Source: Jiella sonneratiae (GTDB taxonomy: Bacteria > Pseudomonadota > Alphaproteobacteria > Rhizobiales > Rhizobiaceae). Taken from it: a DNA stretch of 64,000 bases. Below, piece by piece: positions 18,917 through 28,074 of the stretch (position 1 is the first letter of the stretch; the number at the start of each line of letters is the position of its first letter). The stretch lies in assembly GCF_017353515.1 (NCBI RefSeq), contig NZ_JAFMPY010000005.1:124001-188000 (forward strand), read 5' to 3'. The position numbers and the translations under genes are program-made. A model generated the notes under the pieces. It did no database searches and was not told the DNA's origin. It was given only the letters and a program-made list of their open reading frames with translations.

Positions 18917-20071
18917 CTATTCGGCGGGGTCGGTGTCGCTGGCGAGTTCCTGCGCCGCCTCGACGTCGGGCTGGCGGGTGAAGCCCTTCAGCCCGGCGTG
19001 GAAATTGCGGTCGCGCTCGATCTCCACCGGCGAGGTGAGATAGGCGGTGATCAGCTCGGCGAGCGAGCGCAGCGCGTGGACGTGGATGCGCTCGTAGCCG
19101 TGCGAGGCGTCGACGCCGAAGGTGATCAGCGCGGTGCGCACGTCGTGGCCGGCCTCGATCGCCGAGGCGGAGTCGGAACGGTAGTAGCGGAAGACGTCCT
19201 TCTGGTAGCGGATGTCCTCGTCCTGGCAGAGCCGCACCAGCTTCTTGGTCAGGTGATAGTCGAACGGCCCGGTCTGGTCGGCCATCGCGACGGTGACGCC
19301 GAATTCCGCCGAGTTCTGGCCCGGGGCAGAGGTGCCGTTGTCGACGGCGATCATCGAGGCGATGTCGGGGGTGAGGATCGAGGCCGCGCCGACGCCCACC
19401 TCCTCGGCGATGGTGAACAGCCAGTGGGTGTCGACGGGCGTCGACGTGCCGGCATCCTCCATCGCCTTGATCGCGGCGAGCATGACGGCGACGCCCGCCT
19501 TGTTGTCGAGATGGCGCGAGACGACGTAGCCGTTGTCGAGGAATTCCGGCTGCGGATCGATCGCCACCGTGTCGCCGACCTCGATGCCGAGCTTGGTCAG
19601 TTCCGTCAGGTCGCGCGACAGCGCGTCGACCCTCAGCTCGACATAGCCCCAGCCGACGGGAAGCGTGTCGATCTCCTCGTTGTAGGTGTGGCCGGAGGCC
19701 TTCAGCGGCAGGATCGTGCCGCGATAGGTGCCGGCGTCGGAAAACACCATGCAGCGGGCACCCTCGGCGAAACGCGCCGACCAGTGGCCGATCGGCACGA
19801 GCTCCAGCCGGCCGTTCTCCTTCAGCCGCTTCACCTGGGCGCCGAGCGTGTCGAGGTGGCTGACCACGGCCCGCGCCGAAGCCCGGCGGGAGCCCTGGCG
19901 CAGCGCCGAGATCGCGCCGCGCCGGGTGAGCTCGACCTTGAGGCCGAGCCGCTCCAGTTCCTGCGCGACGTGGCGCACCACGGTATCGGTGTAGCCGGTG
20001 GGACTTGGAATTCTCAGGAGCGCCTTCAGCTGCTCGGTCAGATACTCGGTATCGATCGTAAGCCTCGGCAC
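18917..20071 (-). CDS. NAGGN-system M42 family peptidase
   Basis: This metallo-aminopeptidase-like protein (384 residues, GTG start) is of the M42 type regularly found with N-acetylglutaminylglutamine amide genes. Metal-ligand segments can be seen: AVVSHLDTLG (first His/Asp), NKAGVAVMLAA with the preceding RHLDN Asp, FTIAEEVGVG (Glu pair) and the FGVDASHGYERIH end. Its exact role in NAGGN turnover is not established; degradation or trimming of the dipeptide is an inference. The start codon lies directly against the ngg stop, implying translational coupling. Confidence 0.88.
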   Translation of the reverse strand: MPRLTIDTEYLTEQLKALLRIPSPTGYTDTVVRHVAQELERLGLKVELTRRGAISALRQGSRRASARAVVSHLDTLGAQVKRLKENGRLELVPIGHWSARFAEGARCMVFSDAGTYRGTILPLKASGHTYNEEIDTLPVGWGYVELRVDALSRDLTELTKLGIEVGDTVAIDPQPEFLDNGYVVSRHLDNKAGVAVMLAAIKAMEDAGTSTPVDTHWLFTIAEEVGVGAASILTPDIASMIAVDNGTSAPGQNSAEFGVTVAMADQTGPFDYHLTKKLVRLCQDEDIRYQKDVFRYYRSDSASAIEAGHDVRTALITFGVDASHGYERIHVHALRSLAELITAYLTSPVEIERDRNFHAGLKGFTRQPDVEAAQELASDTDPAE

Positions 20072-21880
20072 TCAGTCCTCCCTTCGCGACCTCTGCTGCT
20101 GCGAGCGCGCCGCCCGCACCGAAAATGGCACCGACAGCGGGAACAGAAGGTCGACGAACCGTTCCGCAGTCGGCTGCGGCTCGTGATTGGCAAGGCCCGG
20201 CCGCTCGTTCGCCTCGATGAACACGTAGTCCGGCAGGGCCGGCGACTTGATCATCAGGTCGATGCCGGTCACCGGTATCTCAATTGCCCGCGCCGCCGCA
20301 ACCGCCGCTTCGACGAGCGCCGGGTGGATGTCGCCGGTGACGTCGTGAATTGTGCCGCCGGTGTGGAGGTTCGCGGTCTTGCGGACGGTGATCCGCTCGC
20401 CCTCTTCCGGCACGTCGTCCATGCCGTGGCCGGACTGTCTGACGCAGCGCTCGGTCTCGGCGTCCATCGGCACCTTGCTCTCGCCGCCGGTCGCGGCCGA
20501 GCGCCGGCGCGACAGGTGCTCGATGAGCTCCCTGATGCTCGAACGGCCGTCGCCGGTGATCACCGGCGGCTTGCGCAGCGCCGCGGCGACGAGGCGGTAG
20601 TCGATGACGATCAGCCTGAGATCGTCGCCCTGGAAGCACGCCTCCAAAAGGACCGTCTCGGAATGCTTGCGGGCCGCCTCGATCGCCGCCTTCGCGTCTT
20701 CCAGACTCTCGATGCCGACCGAGATGCCGCGGCCCTGCTCGCCGCGCGCCGGCTTGACGACGATCTGGCCGTGCTTCTCGATGAAGGCGGCGACGGCTTC
20801 GTCGTCGCTGCCGGCCGGGATCTGTTCGGGCACCCGGACGCCCGCCGCCTCGACCAGACGCCGCGTCACCGTCTTGTCGTCGCAGATCGACATGGCGACG
20901 GCGGTGGTCAGTTCCGAGAGGCTCTCGCGGCAGAGCACCGTCCGCCCGCCATGGGTCAGGCGGAAGAAGCCGCCGGCGGCGTCCACCACTTCGGTGTGGA
21001 TGCCGCGCCGCCGCGCCTCGTCGACGATGATCCGGGCATAGGGGTTCAGCCCCTCGTAGTCGTCGTTCGGGCCGGTGAAGAGCTTCTCGTTGATCTCGTT
21101 CTTGCGCTTGATCGTGAAGTAGGAGACCCGGACGAAGCCGAGCTTCTCGTAGAGCGCGATGGCCTTGTCGTTGTCGTGCATGACCGACAGGTCCATGAAG
21201 GCGCAGCCGCGCGCCTGGAAGTGCTCGGCGAGCCGGCGCACCAGGCTCTCGCCGATGCCGGGATGGGTCGCCTGCGGATCGACGGCGAGGCACCACAGCG
21301 ACGAGCCGTTCTCCGGATCGCCGAAGGCGCGCTTGCCGTGGACGCCGGTGACGGTGCCGAGGATCGCGCCGGTGGTCTCGTCCTCGGCGACGAAATAGGT
21401 CAGCGCCCGGTTGTCGCGGTTCGACCAGAAGAACGCCGGATGCACCTGCACCATGCCGCGGGACTGGTAGATGCGGTTGACTTCGGTGGCGTCCTCCTCG
21501 GAGGCGAGGCGGCGGATGAAGAAGCCGCGCGGCCGGCGGTTGCCCTGCTTGTAGGTTGAAAGGTCGAGCCGGTAGGTGTGGGACGGATCGAGGAACAACT
21601 CCTGCGGCGCGTGGCTGAGGAGGACGTGCGGATCCTTGACGTAGAAGGCGATGTCGCGCCGGTCCGGCCCCTCCTCGCGCAGCGAATTGGCGAGCTCGCG
21701 CGGATCGGCGAAGGTCTGGCCGAAGACGAGGCGCCCCCAGCCGCAATCGAGGATGGCGTTCTGCCTCAGACCGTCCGAATCGGCCCTGGCGCGCACCGCC
21801 GAGCCGTTGGGCCCCGAGGCGCGCAGCTTCTCGAGCCGGTGGTCCCTGCGCGGGCGGTCGGCCTGCCTCTCGCCTGCCAT
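20072..21880 (-). CDS. ngg: N-acetylglutaminylglutamine synthetase (GNAT/ATP-grasp fusion)
   Basis: Ngg is a two-domain enzyme. An N-terminal GNAT acetyltransferase (about residues 90-290; GSSLWCLAVDPQATHPGIGE is the acetyl-CoA site) acetylates glutamine. A C-terminal ATP-grasp ligase (about 300-590; KPARGEQGRGISVGI, VFIEANERPGLANHEPQPTA) joins it to a second glutamine. The 602-residue length is normal for the family. It sits four bases downstream of asnO and directly upstream of the M42 peptidase, the order known for the NAGGN osmoprotectant pathway of rhizobia and pseudomonads. Expression is probably induced by osmotic stress; no specific operator was recognised. Confidence 0.93.
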   Translation of the reverse strand: MAGERQADRPRRDHRLEKLRASGPNGSAVRARADSDGLRQNAILDCGWGRLVFGQTFADPRELANSLREEGPDRRDIAFYVKDPHVLLSHAPQELFLDPSHTYRLDLSTYKQGNRRPRGFFIRRLASEEDATEVNRIYQSRGMVQVHPAFFWSNRDNRALTYFVAEDETTGAILGTVTGVHGKRAFGDPENGSSLWCLAVDPQATHPGIGESLVRRLAEHFQARGCAFMDLSVMHDNDKAIALYEKLGFVRVSYFTIKRKNEINEKLFTGPNDDYEGLNPYARIIVDEARRRGIHTEVVDAAGGFFRLTHGGRTVLCRESLSELTTAVAMSICDDKTVTRRLVEAAGVRVPEQIPAGSDDEAVAAFIEKHGQIVVKPARGEQGRGISVGIESLEDAKAAIEAARKHSETVLLEACFQGDDLRLIVIDYRLVAAALRKPPVITGDGRSSIRELIEHLSRRRSAATGGESKVPMDAETERCVRQSGHGMDDVPEEGERITVRKTANLHTGGTIHDVTGDIHPALVEAAVAAARAIEIPVTGIDLMIKSPALPDYVFIEANERPGLANHEPQPTAERFVDLLFPLSVPFSVRAARSQQQRSRRED

Positions 21881-21884
21881 GAAA

Positions 21885-23660
21885 TCAGACCCCCTGTTCC
21901 TGCAGCCAGAGTTCGAGGAGCGCGACCTGCCAGAGTTCCGAGCCGCGCAGCGGGGTGATGTGGTCGGCGGGATTGGCGAAGAGCTCGTCGAGATAGCTCT
22001 TCTGGAACAGCCCGCGGGAGGTCGCGGCCTGGCTGGTCAGCGTGTCGCGGACCATGTCGAGATAGGGCCCGGAGATGTATTTCAGCTGCGGCACCGGGAA
22101 GTAGCCCTTCTTGCGGTCGATGACTTCCGAGGGAACGACCTGCCGCGCGACCTCCTTGAGGACGCCCTTGCCCTCCTGCTTCAGCTTCTCCTCGGCCGGC
22201 ACCCTGGCCGCGAGCTCGACGAGTTCGTGATCAAGGAAGGGCACCCGCGCCTCGAGGCCCCAGGCCATGGTCATGTTGTCGACGCGCTTGACCGGATCGT
22301 CGACCAGCATGACGTGGGCGTCGACCCTCAGCGCCTTGTCGACCGGGTTCTCGGCGCCGGCCATGGCGAAGTGCTTCGCCACGAAGTCGCGGGAGACGTC
22401 TTCCTCGGTCATCCACTCGGGGGCGATCTGGCCCTTCAGCGTCGCGTGGCTGCGGTCGAAGAACGCCCTCGAATAGGCGGCGAGCGGATCGTTGGCGCCG
22501 ACCATCTTCGGATACCAGTGATAGCCGCCGAAGACCTCGTCGGCCCCCTGGCCGGACTGCACCACCTTGATGTGCTTGGAGACCTCGCGCGAGAGCAGGT
22601 AGAAGCCGACATTGTCGTAGGAGACCATCGGCTCGGACATCGCCCGGATGGTGCCCGGCAGATGCTCCATCAGCTCCGAGCCCGGCACGAAGATCTTGTG
22701 ATGCTCGGTGCCGTAGTGTTTGGCGATGATGTCGGAGAACTCGAATTCGTTGCCGACCTCGCCATTGGCGTCCTCGAAGCCGATCGAGAAGGTGTTGAGG
22801 TCCTTCTGCCCGGCTTCCGCGAGAAGCCCGACGATCAGCGAGGAGTCGACGCCGCCCGATAGGAGCACGCCGACCGGCACGTCGGCGACCATGCGCCGGT
22901 CGACGGCGAGCTTCAGCGCATCCATGACGAGATCGCGCCAGTCGGTCGGCGACAGCTTCTCGTCGCCGGGGCGCGGCGCAAAGTCCGGCGCCCAGTAGAC
23001 CTGGTCGTCGAAGGAACCGTCCGGCTCGATCATCCGCGTCGTCGCCGGGGGCAGTTTGCGGATGCCCTTGACGATGGTCAGCGGCGGCGGGACCACAGCG
23101 TGGAAGGTCATGTAATGGTGCAGCGCCGCGCGGTCGATCGAGCGGTCGACGTCGCCCGTCGCAAGGATCGCCGGCAGCGAGGAAGCGAGATAGAGCCGCT
23201 TGTCGTTTTGCGAGAGATAGAGCGGCTTGATGCCGAAGCGGTCGCGCGCCAGCATCACCCGGCCGCTCTCCCGCTCGGCGATGGCGAAGGCGAACATGCC
23301 GTGGAAGCGCTTCACGCAGTCGCGGCCCCAGGCGTGATAGGCCTTGACGATGACTTCCGTGTCGCCGGTCGAGAAGAAGCGGTAGCCCTTGCCCTCCAGC
23401 TCCTGCCTGAGTTCGGGATAATTGTAGATGCAGCCGTTGAAGGCGATGGTCAGCCCCAGCTCGGGGTCGACCATCGGCTGCTGCGCCTTTTCGGAAAGAT
23501 CGATGATCTTCAGCCGGCGATGGCCGAGGCCGATCGGTCCGCGCAGCACCTGCCCCGCCCCGTCGGGGCCGCGCGGGGCGAGACAGTCTCCCATGCGCTG
23601 CAGCCGTTCGCCCGAGGCCGTCGTTCCGTCGAAGCGAATCTCACCGCATATCCCGCACAT
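21885..23660 (-). CDS. asnO: N-acetylglutaminylglutamine amidotransferase (asparagine synthase family)
   Basis: AsnO is an AsnB-like glutamine-dependent amidotransferase that converts the C-terminal carboxylate of N-acetylglutaminylglutamine to the amide. Cys2 (MCGICGEIRF) is the glutaminase nucleophile, which fixes the start at 23660; a longer frame to 23756 would bury it. The glutaminase domain covers residues 1-210. The synthetase domain contains the PP-loop GVLLSGGVDSSLIVG and continues to residue 591. It is the first gene of the minus-strand asnO-ngg-M42 operon. Neighbouring ngg makes the NAGGN assignment much more likely than plain asparagine synthetase. Confidence 0.93.
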   Translation of the reverse strand: MCGICGEIRFDGTTASGERLQRMGDCLAPRGPDGAGQVLRGPIGLGHRRLKIIDLSEKAQQPMVDPELGLTIAFNGCIYNYPELRQELEGKGYRFFSTGDTEVIVKAYHAWGRDCVKRFHGMFAFAIAERESGRVMLARDRFGIKPLYLSQNDKRLYLASSLPAILATGDVDRSIDRAALHHYMTFHAVVPPPLTIVKGIRKLPPATTRMIEPDGSFDDQVYWAPDFAPRPGDEKLSPTDWRDLVMDALKLAVDRRMVADVPVGVLLSGGVDSSLIVGLLAEAGQKDLNTFSIGFEDANGEVGNEFEFSDIIAKHYGTEHHKIFVPGSELMEHLPGTIRAMSEPMVSYDNVGFYLLSREVSKHIKVVQSGQGADEVFGGYHWYPKMVGANDPLAAYSRAFFDRSHATLKGQIAPEWMTEEDVSRDFVAKHFAMAGAENPVDKALRVDAHVMLVDDPVKRVDNMTMAWGLEARVPFLDHELVELAARVPAEEKLKQEGKGVLKEVARQVVPSEVIDRKKGYFPVPQLKYISGPYLDMVRDTLTSQAATSRGLFQKSYLDELFANPADHITPLRGSELWQVALLELWLQEQGV

Positions 23661-23889
23661 GAAGCCACTGTCTCCCGTCGATCCGTCAAACTCACCATGA
23701 TGTCGATCGGGGGAGATATAGAGCCGCTGCGCAAACGAGAACCGTCGCGGCGGCATGTTTTTGCGCTGCGGTAGCGCCGGAGGCCGCCGCGGCCGCGGTC
23801 GGCCGGACGGTCATGCGGCGGTCATGGGCGGGGAAGGCGAGGGCGGAGGGCGGCGGGAGGGCGGGGCGGCGCGCCTTCGCGCCGCGGCG

Positions 23890-25671
23890 TCAGGCGCTGC
23901 GCAGGGCGAGGCCCTGCGGCCGGTGCCAGATGCGTTCGATGACGTCCGCCGGCTCCGGCTTCGAGAACAGAAAGCCCTGTCCCTCGATGCCCGCCTCGCG
24001 GGCGACGACGGCCCGCTGCTCCTCGGTCTCGATGCCTTCCGCGACGACGTCGAGGTTCAGCTTCTTCGCCAGCGAGATCAGCGCGGTGACGATCGTCAGA
24101 TCGTCGGGCTTGCGGATCATGTCGGCGATGAAGGACCGGTCGATCTTGATGCAGGAGACGGGGTAGCTGCGGAGCGCCGAGAGCGACGCGAAGCCGGTGC
24201 CGAAGTCGTCGAAGGCGATCCCGACGCCCATCTCGCGGAGCTGGCGGACCTGGGCGAAGATCTTCGGATCGTCGCCGAGGAAGATCCGCTCGGTCATTTC
24301 GAGCCGCAGCGCCTGCGGCGGCAGGCGATGCCGCGACAGCGCCTCGCGCACCCGCATGACCAGCGTCCCCGGCCGGAACTGCAGCTCGAACAGATTGACG
24401 GCGATGGAGAACTCGGGATCGAAGCGCCCTCGCCACAGGGCCGCCTGCCGGCACGCCTCGTCGATGACCCAGGCGCCGAGATCGACGGCGAGATGGCTCT
24501 TCTCGAGCACCGGCAGGAACAGCGCCGGCGACAGCACGCCGCGATAGGGATAGTTCCAGCGCAGGAGCGCCTCGGCGCCGGTCCAGCGGCCGTCGGCGAG
24601 CCGCACGATCGGCTGGTAGTAGAGCTGGAAGGCGCCGTCTTCCCAGGCGTCCTGCATTTCGAGGACGACGTCGCCGCGGTCGCGGGCGACGTTGCGCATG
24701 CTGCGGGTGAACAGCCGGTGGCAGTTCCGTCCGTCCTGCTTGGCCCGGTACATGGCGAGATCGGCATTGCCGACGAGCTGCATCGCCTCGGTCTCGTAGG
24801 AGCGCAGCACGACGCCGACGCTGGCGCCGAAATTGACGACGTGGCCCTGCAGGGTGATCGCCTCGCCGAGCCGCGCGACGACGGCCTCGGCGAGCCGCGT
24901 CACCTCGATCGGGTCGGCGGTGCCGTCGACGAACACGACGAACTCGTCGCCGCCGAGCCGCGCGATGGTCCGGTCGTCGCGGGCAAATTCCCTGAGCCGG
25001 CCGGCGACGAGGGCCAGCGCTTCGTCGCCGCAGCCATGGCCGAGCGAATCGTTGATCTGCTTGAAGCCGTCGAGGTCGATGAGAAGCACCGAGGACGCCC
25101 GGTCGGCCTCGAGCGAGGCCTTGATCGTCTCCACCAGGAAGCCGCGGTTGCGCAGGCCGGTGAGCGGGTCGTATTTCGCCTCGTCGACGACCGAGACGAG
25201 CTCCATGTGTTCGACGGCGAGCGCCGCGAGATCGGCGAGAAGCTCGCCGTCACGGGCGCTGAACTTGCGCGGGCGGGTATCGAGCAGGCAGAGCGCGCCG
25301 ATCGCATGGCCGCAGGGCGTGACCAGCGGCGCGCCGGCGTAAAAGCGCAGATGCGGCTTGCCGGCGACCACCGGATGGTCCGTGAAGCGCGCGTCCTTCG
25401 ACAGGTCGTGGACGACCATGAGCTCGTGGCTGGCGACGGGATAGCGGCAGAAAGTCTCCTCGCGCCGCCGGTCCTGGCCGTACCGGCCCACGTGCACGTG
25501 ACAGACCTGCATCTCGTCGTGATGGGTGGTGAGGTTGACGTGGGCGAAGCCGAAGATCGTGGACGCCAGCTTGACGACGCGCTCGAGCTTTTCCCCGAAC
25601 AGCGCGCCGCTGCGCCGATAGCGCTCGACGGCCGCGCGCCGGGCGATTTCCTCAGGGTCGATCGTGGTCAT
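23890..25671 (-). CDS. GAF-GGDEF-EAL cyclic-di-GMP signalling protein
   Basis: This cytoplasmic protein of 593 residues has three domains. A GAF sensor (about 30-170; FCRYPVASHELMVVHDL, HAIGALCLLDTRPR) comes first. A diguanylate cyclase domain (about 175-340) has an intact GGDEF in RLGGDEFVVFV. A phosphodiesterase domain (about 350-580) has EALLRW, DDFGTGFASLSAL and AEGIETEEQ. Both catalytic signatures look complete, so it may be bifunctional. The start at 25671 (MTTIDPEEIARRA) is chosen because the frame upstream is unlike any domain. It is divergent from the cobalamin riboswitch and is not linked to it functionally. Confidence 0.92.
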   Translation of the reverse strand: MTTIDPEEIARRAAVERYRRSGALFGEKLERVVKLASTIFGFAHVNLTTHHDEMQVCHVHVGRYGQDRRREETFCRYPVASHELMVVHDLSKDARFTDHPVVAGKPHLRFYAGAPLVTPCGHAIGALCLLDTRPRKFSARDGELLADLAALAVEHMELVSVVDEAKYDPLTGLRNRGFLVETIKASLEADRASSVLLIDLDGFKQINDSLGHGCGDEALALVAGRLREFARDDRTIARLGGDEFVVFVDGTADPIEVTRLAEAVVARLGEAITLQGHVVNFGASVGVVLRSYETEAMQLVGNADLAMYRAKQDGRNCHRLFTRSMRNVARDRGDVVLEMQDAWEDGAFQLYYQPIVRLADGRWTGAEALLRWNYPYRGVLSPALFLPVLEKSHLAVDLGAWVIDEACRQAALWRGRFDPEFSIAVNLFELQFRPGTLVMRVREALSRHRLPPQALRLEMTERIFLGDDPKIFAQVRQLREMGVGIAFDDFGTGFASLSALRSYPVSCIKIDRSFIADMIRKPDDLTIVTALISLAKKLNLDVVAEGIETEEQRAVVAREAGIEGQGFLFSKPEPADVIERIWHRPQGLALRSA

Positions 25672-25884
25672 CGTTCCGGTGCTCCGGCAGGGATTCGAGG
25701 CGATGCGGTGCCGAAGCGGAAGTCTGCGCCGAAGGGGTTGAGATTTCCTTTGGCCACTGATTGTTTCAGATGCAGTGAACACAACCGGAGGAAGAGGGAG
25801 GCGCCGTCCTGCCCCGGATTGCGCCGCCGGGAGCGCGGATGCTACTCTCTCGAGGCTCCGGTTCGGCGCGGCACTGCGCCGCAG

Positions 25885-26125
25885 CGATCCGGACGAAGGA
25901 CGGTTCCCCTCCCGTTGGCGCGGGCTGGGGCGAAGAGGGAATGCGACGGGCCGACCCAATCCGGGGGCCTTCATCGCAGCCGACCCCGCGACTGTAGAGC
26001 GGCGAGAGATGCGTCACCGGCCCGGCATGCGCGACCAGCGTTCCGGTGTCCGGAAAGCCACTGGAGGCGACTCCGGGAAGGCGAGACGGATGTCGACGAC
26101 CCGCGAGCCAGGAGACCTGCCGGCC
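25885..26125 (+). ncRNA. Cobalamin (B12) riboswitch upstream of the cob operon
   Basis: The leader carries the conserved series of the AdoCbl riboswitch: GGTTCCCCT at 25902, AAGAGGGAATGCG, a CCCGCGACTGTA block, AAGCCACTGG, CCGGGAAGGCG, and the B12 box AGCCAGGAGACCTGCC at 26106-26121. The boundaries are approximate. B12 binding normally represses the downstream genes, here cobU, cobW, cobN and cobO. No clear intrinsic terminator follows, so control of translation initiation is more likely than attenuation; that last point is inference. Confidence 0.93.
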
Positions 26126-26177
26126 TTTTTGAAACGCCGACCCGCTTCGGGCGGCCGTCACGGAGGTTGATACGACC

Positions 26178-26279
26178 ATGACGACGCACATCCTCGATCG
26201 CCCGGCCGCGCCGCGCTGCCGCCGCGCCGCGCCGTGCCTCGGGCGGGACCGGTTCCCGGCCGCCGGGCCCGGCCGCTGA
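26178..26279 (+). CDS. Possible 33-residue leader ORF after the riboswitch
   Basis: ATG at 26178 is preceded by GGAGG and opens a 33-codon frame (start [20 protein letters not shown]) ending in TGA at 26279. It is the first plausible initiation site after the riboswitch, 54 bp before the cobU start. Composition is Arg/Pro/Ala-rich and no family is recognised. It could be a translated leader through which the riboswitch acts, or chance. Confidence 0.25.
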   Translation: MTTHILDRPAAPRCRRAAPCLGRDRFPAAGPGR

Positions 26280-26332
26280 CCGCGACGGTCGCCGGACGAG
26301 AGCCCGCCCCGGCAATCCGCGCAAGGCCCGTC

Positions 26333-26851
26333 GTGCCTCCCGGCATCAGCTTCGTTCTCGGCGGCGCGCGTTCCGGCAAGAGCGCCTTTGCCGAACGCCT
26401 CGTTTCGGCGAGCGGTCTCGCGCCGGTCTATATCGCCACCGGCCGCGCCTTCGACGCCGAGATGGACGTGCGTATCGCGCTCCACCGCCAACGACGCGGC
26501 GGGGACTGGCGCACGGTTGAGGCGCCGATCGACCTTGCCGGCGCGCTCGCAAGCGAGGCCGGGCCCGGGCGGATGGTCCTCGTCGACTGCCTGACGCTCT
26601 GGGTGACCAACCTGATGCTGGAGGAGCACGACGTCGAGGCGGATGCCGCGGCGCTCTTCGAGCGGCTGGCGGCAGGCCTTGCCGGGCCGGTGGTCTTCGT
26701 CGCCAGCGAGGTCGGCCTCGGCATCGTGCCGGACAATGCGATGGCGCGCCGCTTCCGCGACCATGCGGGCCTCGTCAACCAGCGTGTCGCGGCGCTGGCC
26801 GACGCGGTCCATTTCGTCGCCGCCGGCCTGTCGATGCAGCTGAAGGGGTGA
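26333..26851 (+). CDS. cobU: Adenosylcobinamide kinase / adenosylcobinamide-phosphate guanylyltransferase
   Basis: CobU (CobP in the aerobic nomenclature) phosphorylates adenosylcobinamide and transfers GMP to it during nucleotide-loop assembly of B12. The P-loop [17 protein letters not shown] is at residues 7-23, followed by the [19 protein letters not shown] guanylyl-acceptor region, [14 protein letters not shown] and [19 protein letters not shown] start at 26333 gives the usual 172 residues; the frame is open for 33 more codons upstream without family similarity. It is the first recognised gene under the cobalamin riboswitch. Confidence 0.93.
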   Translation: MPPGISFVLGGARSGKSAFAERLVSASGLAPVYIATGRAFDAEMDVRIALHRQRRGGDWRTVEAPIDLAGALASEAGPGRMVLVDCLTLWVTNLMLEEHDVEADAAALFERLAAGLAGPVVFVASEVGLGIVPDNAMARRFRDHAGLVNQRVAALADAVHFVAAGLSMQLKG

Positions 26852-26954
26852 GCGCCGACGCCGCTCGCGCCGCACCAGGACTTGAACAGATGAAACCGCG
26901 GCGGCGGCGGCCCCTCGGCCGGACCGTCGCGCCGAAAAAACCCAGGAGGCAACC

Positions 26955-28064
26955 ATGCCCGCCCAGAAGATCCCCGCCACCGTCATCACCGGCTTCCTCG
27001 GAGCCGGCAAGACGACGCTGATCCGCAACCTGCTCGAAAATGCCGGCGGCCGGAAGATCGCCCTGATCATCAACGAATTCGGCGATCTCGGCGTCGACGG
27101 CGGCATCCTCAAGGGCTGCGGCATCGAGACCTGCGGCGAAGACGACGTCGTCGAGCTGAACAACGGCTGCATCTGCTGCACCGTCGCCGACGACTTCATC
27201 CCGGCGATGGAAAAGCTGCTGCGGCGCGAGACGCCGCCCGACCACATCGTCATCGAGACCTCGGGCCTGGCGCTGCCGCAGCCGCTGGTCGCCGCCTTCA
27301 ACTGGCCGCAGGTCAAGACGCAGGTGACGGTCGACGGCGTCGTCACGGTGATCGACGCCGCCGCAGTCGCCGCCGGGCGCTTCGCCGAGGACGAGGCGAA
27401 GGTCGCGGCGCAGCGCGCCGCCGATGAAAGCCTCGACCACGACAACCCGCTCGAGGAACTCTTCGAGGACCAGATCCGCGCCGCCGATCTCGTCGTCCTC
27501 AACAAGGCCGATCTCATCGACCGGGACACGCTGGAAAAGGTCCGCAAGGAGACCGCCGCGGCCACCGACCGCACGGTGAAGACCGTCGCCGCCGAGAACG
27601 GCAAGCTGCCGGCCGACGTGCTCCTCGGCATCGCCGCCGGCACCGAGGCGCTGATTTCCGGACGCAGGTCGCATCACGAGATCGAGCACGAAGGCGGCGC
27701 CGAGCACGATCACGACGAGTTCGAGAGCTTCGTCGCCGCGGCCGGACCGCTCGCCGACCAGAAGGCCTTCGTCGAGGGCCTGAAGGCGCTGATCGGCGCC
27801 CACGACATCCTGAGGCTGAAGGGCTTCGCCGACGTTCCCGGCAAGCCGATGCGCCTCGTCGTCCAGGCCGTCGGCCAGCGCATCGAGACCTATTTCGACC
27901 GGCCCTGGGGCAAGGACGAGACGCGGGCGACGAAGCTCGTCGTGATCGGCCTCCATGACGGTCTCGACCAGGCGACCACGGCGGCGATCGCCGGCCGCAT
28001 CGAAGCGCTCGCGGCGGGGGAAGCCGGCGAGGCGCCGGCGATGCCCTCGACGGCGGCCGAATAG
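26955..28064 (+). CDS. cobW: Cobalamin biosynthesis GTPase CobW
   Basis: CobW is a COG0523 GTPase thought to deliver cobalt for corrin synthesis. At 369 residues it has the P-loop TGFLGAGKTTLIRN at about 11-24, the metal-binding NNGCICCTVADDF (C-x-C-C), NKADLIDRDTLEKV as the guanine-specificity loop, and a His/Asp/Glu-rich stretch (HHEIEHEGGAEHDHDEFESF) consistent with metal handling. The ATG is preceded by CAGGAGG. It directly precedes cobN, the classic cobWN order. Confidence 0.94.
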   Translation: MPAQKIPATVITGFLGAGKTTLIRNLLENAGGRKIALIINEFGDLGVDGGILKGCGIETCGEDDVVELNNGCICCTVADDFIPAMEKLLRRETPPDHIVIETSGLALPQPLVAAFNWPQVKTQVTVDGVVTVIDAAAVAAGRFAEDEAKVAAQRAADESLDHDNPLEELFEDQIRAADLVVLNKADLIDRDTLEKVRKETAAATDRTVKTVAAENGKLPADVLLGIAAGTEALISGRRSHHEIEHEGGAEHDHDEFESFVAAAGPLADQKAFVEGLKALIGAHDILRLKGFADVPGKPMRLVVQAVGQRIETYFDRPWGKDETRATKLVVIGLHDGLDQATTAAIAGRIEALAAGEAGEAPAMPSTAAE

Positions 28065-28074
28065 GGAGCCCCGC

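Noticed and set aside
18521-21559. Plus-strand frame of 1012 codons over the NAGGN operon
   Set aside because: It is the antisense of ngg and the M42 peptidase, which have clear domains on the minus strand; no family resemblance in the plus-strand translation.
23755-26181. 808-codon plus-strand frame opposite the GGDEF-EAL gene
   Set aside because: The minus strand encodes intact GAF, GGDEF and EAL motifs; the plus frame also runs through the cobalamin riboswitch.
25766-27643. 625-codon minus-strand frame across the riboswitch, cobU and cobW
   Set aside because: It is antisense to firmly identified genes and to a structured RNA.
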